Shown piece by piece: positions 60,501-64,000 of a stretch of 64,000 nt of DNA (position 1 is its first letter; each line of letters opens with the position of its first letter). The notes beneath the pieces were generated by a model. The model made no database searches. It had not been told where the DNA came from and was given only the letters and a program-made list of their open reading frames with translations. The DNA is from Nautilus pompilius (lineage: Eukaryota > Mollusca > Cephalopoda > Nautilida > Nautilidae), in NCBI GenBank assembly GCA_018389105.1, contig JACATO010002730.1, positions 372,001 through 436,000 of the forward strand. Reading direction: 5' to 3'. The position numbers and the translations under genes were made by a program.

Positions 60501-62099
60501 ATTAGTTTCTTCTCAATACCTTGCCACTTTCTGATAGACTCGTGACTGTAAATGCAAACGGGCTTCCATTCACAGAGTAAAGTGTTTTAAAGAATATGAT
60601 TCTTCAGCTATGGACGGTCGTCCAATACACGGATCAAGAGAATATCAGGGCACCAGAACTCTGCCATTAGTGCTTGGCTAATAATCAGATATAAATACCA
60701 ATATGCCCGTTTGGGCCATTCTCGACCGATGAACCACAATCAGGCATACCACGAATAGTGAACTTATCAAAGGCTGCACTACAAAGTATTAACCCGAATC
60801 ATGTTCTAGTTGTATATTATAAAATCCAAAATACTTTTCGTTATACCTTCATACATTTTCTTTGAATTCGTTTCCAGTAAAGTTTCAAAACAAAAATATT
60901 AGAAGCTATCTAAAAAATTCAATGAGAAGACAAAATAAATAAAATATGTCATTATTTGTTTTATCTAAGTAAAACATAATAGAGAAAGTTAAATTAGATG
61001 ATTTTTTTCAAATAAAAATATAACTTTCATTACTGCCTTCATTCTAAGAAATAATTATCTGTGATTCAAGGTTTTTAAAGATCTGAACTCTTTACTATCA
61101 CAAACCAATTCTATACCATTATATTTACCTAGCAGATAATATACTTAGCAGTTCTTACGTAATCTGAATTAGGGGTAAGATGTTTTAAGAAATAACGCGA
61201 TTTTGACACGTTTGCTTCTTTTTAAAAAAATGTTACAACGTTTGAAAGAACATAGCGGTATAAATAAATGTGGATTTACTAAAATATTATAAAAAATGTA
61301 TACGCGAAAGAACGTGCTACAAAAATTTTATGCTGGAACTTTGAATCGTGTAGAAAATGTTCATTACATTGAGATTTTGCATGATGAATGTTTAATGAAT
61401 TTTCAACACCTTAGCAAATTAAATATAAAATTATCGAATTAATATGAGACTGGAATATTTTGTTAGCTATTTTTGCGAAAAATAGAATAAATGATTTAAA
61501 TGTTTTGTATTTTATAGCAAAACGAATGCCTGTTGTTTACCCCCCACCAAAATACTTTCAAGGCAAACAATTGCGAATACATAACAATTTCGTTTTGCAC
61601 TCAGCAAATCTAATCATTTCCAATGTAGCCCAACATTTAACAGATTCTCAGTCTTCGAGTAGGCATGTCGATTTCCAAAGAAACATCCACATATGCGGTC
61701 TATAAAAAGAATGAAGACGAAATAATGATAGAGCAATGATAAAAGATTCTACACCAAACTTTTTTTTTTCAACTTGCGATTATCAGTTGACAATGAAATT
61801 CTTCTGCACAAAGATACCTATTCTAGACGACCATCAAAGGGCGACAATATTCATGAACGGGTAGTGCGTATAAATTGCTTCTTAGGCGTCAAAATTAGAA
61901 AAATAAACAGCTTAAGTAGAAATTGAAGCATCATTATTAGGCAGTTCAACAACGGTGCAAGATATTAGGATCCAATGAGAGCTGTTTTAAAATATGGCGC
62001 AAGAAAAGAGAAAGTATGTTTAAAGAATGACAAGACACTAATTCATTGAGGGTTGTGATACAATTAGTTAAGCTGCTTTTGTAGTTCTCAGGTTTGAAA
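60501..62099. other. Non-coding DNA, nothing firmly recognised
   Basis: About 1.6 kb between two Tc1-like relics. Parts may be eroded transposon sequence, but no motif is clear. The 81-codon ORF at 61460-61705 (plus) matches nothing known to me. Confidence 0.45.
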
Positions 62100-62345
62100 T
62101 TTAATCAAAATGGATAGAATTCATGCAAAAGTACCAAACAATTTTTCAGCATTATGTTAGGCCTTCCAGACATCGTTTTATAGGTCCTGGCTTTATCATG
62201 CGGAAATATAATGGACCCCAATCCTACGGAAATATTTATCAAACAATATATAATATATTAATACTGGATAGAGTCATGGAAGTTATTAAATTGGCAATTA
62301 AATTTTCAAGTTTCTATCGTATGAAGAACTTACTGAATGAATAAG
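62100..62345 (+). pseudogene. Old Tc1-like transposase relic, around the second catalytic Asp
   Basis: The 73-codon plus frame at 62123-62344 reads YQTIFQHYVRPSRHRFIGPG and then FIMRKYNGPQSYGNIYQTI. This follows the Tc1 segment Y-x-x-I-L-x-x-x-x-x-P-S-x-x-x-L-I-G-x-G-F-x-x-Q-Q-D-N-D-P-K-H-T-S. The catalytic Asp of Q-Q-D-N-D is here Tyr (RKYNGP). The downstream LDRVMEVIKLA fits the stretch before the missing S-P-D-L-N-P-I-E motif. It lies 600 bp upstream of Tc1-like copy C but belongs to a different, much older element. Confidence 0.55.
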
Positions 62346-62946
62346 ATACAAAGATAAAAAAGATTGTCAGCTATTGGTTTCTAGTTGTGGAAGAAATCTA
62401 CTTCTTTTCTTCTCATTACATAGAAAAATTATTAGCGTAGTAACGCATATAAACAGTTATAAAGCAACAACAAAAATTACTTCATATGTTGTATATCAAA
62501 CGTTCCATTATATATTAGTGTTCTTCTAGAATTAATTATATATGAAATATATACTTTATTAGTAATCTAAAATATTGAATGCAACTATCAGTATATTGGT
62601 TGCCCAATAAGTCATGATCACATTTAATTAGTTGTCTTTTTTATTTCATAAGGATATAAAAATAGTCGTTATAACTTGTTTATTTGTATAGGAAAGAAAG
62701 AAGACTGCGACTATAAACTCAATTTATTTTTTATTTAAAAACTACACCAGTTATATTTTTGAAACCATTAGTATCACATTTTCTAAAATCGAATAATGAG
62801 ATTGTCAAAAAATAATTTTCAGAAGGATTGGAAGTCCGGCTGCGACAAATTTTTTTTGTTGCTTTAATTACACATTTAGGGTATGTATCGTATCCCGAGA
62901 TTTAATGTAGCCAAACAAAAAATAATTCATTGCAATCCCACCAGAT
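62346..62946. other. A/T-rich spacer upstream of Tc1-like copy C
   Basis: The sequence TATTGGTTGCCCAATAAGTC at 62594-62613 resembles a mariner terminus (TTAGGTTGCCCAANAAGT-like), but no inverted partner is visible within the remaining window. Nothing else is recognised. Confidence 0.45.
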
Positions 62947-63170
62947 TACAGAGCGGACAAAAAAGTTGGGACATGTGCTGTGAATTGATATTTGAGTTCT
63001 CTTGTTTTTACATTTGCATACAGATAGCCATCCTATTGTCCATAAGTTGTATAAAATGTGCCTTTACAATGTGTAAAAACAAAGAATGTCATATGTGTAT
63101 CTATTGTCTGGATAAAATATTTGAATTAACATAGTCAAATTCGTACCGCGACAAAAGAGTTGGGACAGTG
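62947..63170 (+). repeat. Left long TIR of Tc1-like copy C
   Basis: Outer repeat at 62947 and inner repeat at about 63146, colinear with 23511-23734 of copy B and nearly identical over most of the arm. Confidence 0.88.
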
Positions 63171-63273
63171 AACAAAATCTGTACATACATACATTCCCTT
63201 CAAAATATTCATTTCTAAAGGATCAAATAAACAGAATCACATCAGCTAAGACCATTTAAGATCATTTTTGCAC

Positions 63274-64000
63274 CATGCCTGGCAAGACAGCGTCGTCTGA
63301 AATCATAGACTTGATAGTTGAGCACCACCAACAAAAATCTGTCATGTCGGGAGATAGCCGATGAAGTCAATTGCCCGAAAAGCACTGCTAACCGCTTTAT
63401 GAAGCAGCAGATGGAGACCAAAAACACGAAAGCAAAAATGCGAAACGGAAGACCGCGAAAATGTGACAACAAAATGGATCGACTCATTTGTCGCAAATCC
63501 AGGGACAATCGTTTCCTAACATCGACGGACATTCGAGCCTCCCTGAGTGGAGTGAATGTCTCCAGTCGCACTATTCAACGTCGTCTATGAGATGGGAATC
63601 TCTTTTGACGAATCGCCCAGAAAAAGCCATTGATCAGCAATAAGAACAGGCACATCTGCATAGCATGGGCTAAAGCTCACAAAAGCTGGACCAAAGTTCA
63701 ATGGGCTAGAGTTCCCTTTTCCGACGAAACGATGATCATGCGCATTTACAGTGGTAACCGAGTATATGTTCGACGTTACCATGGCGAAAAATACAATATA
63801 AAATGCATCCGACCGACGGTACAGGCCGGAGGATGATCGCTGATGGTCTTCTGGTGTTTGAGCTCGGCCGGACCAGGACCTCTCAAGTTGATCAGGGGCA
63901 GAGCGACTGCGCAGACCTACTGCAATTTACTGAGGAATGTCGTCGTCGACTACATCGACGAGAACATGCCAGTCACCGCCATCTTCCAGCAGGACAATGC
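63274..64000 (+). pseudogene. Tc1-like transposase pseudogene, 3' truncated by the window (copy C)
   Basis: It starts at Met (MPGKTASSEIIDLIVEHH). A one-base change in the CACCACCAACAAAAATC stretch (about 63325-63345) shifts the frame; the HTH then continues as SCREIADEVNCPKSTANRFM, with hook NGRPRKC and LSGVNVSSRTIQRRL, followed by a stop at 63588-63590. The catalytic domain resumes as AWAKAHKSWTKVQWARVPFS followed by DET, with the first Asp (63723-63725) intact. After another frameshift near 63830, the frame reaches IFQQDN with the second Asp (GAC, 63993-63995) intact at the window edge. Unlike copy B, both visible catalytic Asp residues are the expected ones. Still disrupted by stop and frameshifts, so not active as it stands. 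Confidence 0.9.

Larger units (their letters stand above)
62947..64000 (+). mobile_element. Tc1-like element, same family as copy B, cut by the window end (copy C)
   Basis: The left end TACAGAGCGGACAAAAAAGT at 62947, preceded by AT-rich flank, and the inner repeat CCGCGACAAAAGAGTTGGGA at about 63146 reproduce the 199 bp spacing of copy B. The following kilobase is highly similar to copy B with scattered differences and small indels. The right arm lies beyond the window. By comparison with copy B, about 0.58 kb of the element is missing. Confidence 0.93.

Overview
This 64 kb window is strongly A/T-rich, non-coding animal DNA. I found no intact host gene, no rRNA or tRNA gene, no CRISPR array and no operon-like structure. 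Long trinucleotide microsatellites of the ATT/AAT type, very short ORFs and a dense load of Tc1/mariner DNA transposons point to an invertebrate metazoan. A mollusc, possibly a cephalopod, would fit the abundance of Tc1 and mariner (SETMAR-like) copies, but that is only an inference from genome style.

What can be recognised is almost entirely transposon remains. Four full-length copies and one copy cut by the window end have visible terminal inverted repeats (TIRs). They are two related mariner copies with transposase on the minus strand (about 17.27-18.49 kb and 53.12-54.37 kb), two copies of one Tc1-like family (23.51-25.15 kb, and 62.95 kb running off the end), and one copy of a second Tc1-like family (36.63-38.28 kb). 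All carry stops, frameshifts or catalytic substitutions. Both Tc1-like families have long TIRs of about 225 bp, with a repeated motif at the outer and inner end of each arm, about 196-199 bp apart: an IR/DR architecture.

A second, older layer is made of transposase relics without visible termini, recognised only from translated motifs: 19.70-19.99 kb (+), 30.17-31.04 kb (-), 31.54-32.00 kb (+), 55.37-55.80 kb (+), 56.16-56.96 kb (-), 59.88-60.50 kb (+) and 62.10-62.35 kb (+). One fragment of a non-LTR retrotransposon endonuclease lies at 43.69-43.87 kb (-).

Layout: 1-17 kb holds microsatellites and featureless A/T DNA; 17-25 kb has mariner, an old Tc1-like relic and Tc1-like copy B; 25-30 kb is featureless; 30-32 kb has two divergent Tc1-like relics; 36.6-38.3 kb has Tc1-like copy D; 43-47 kb has the LINE scrap and a CpG-rich island; 53-57 kb has a second mariner and two old relics; 60-64 kb has two old relics and Tc1-like copy C. 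I did not find a convincing previously undescribed system. The most informative signals are the conserved direct-repeat spacing across two Tc1-like families and the layered transposon decay.
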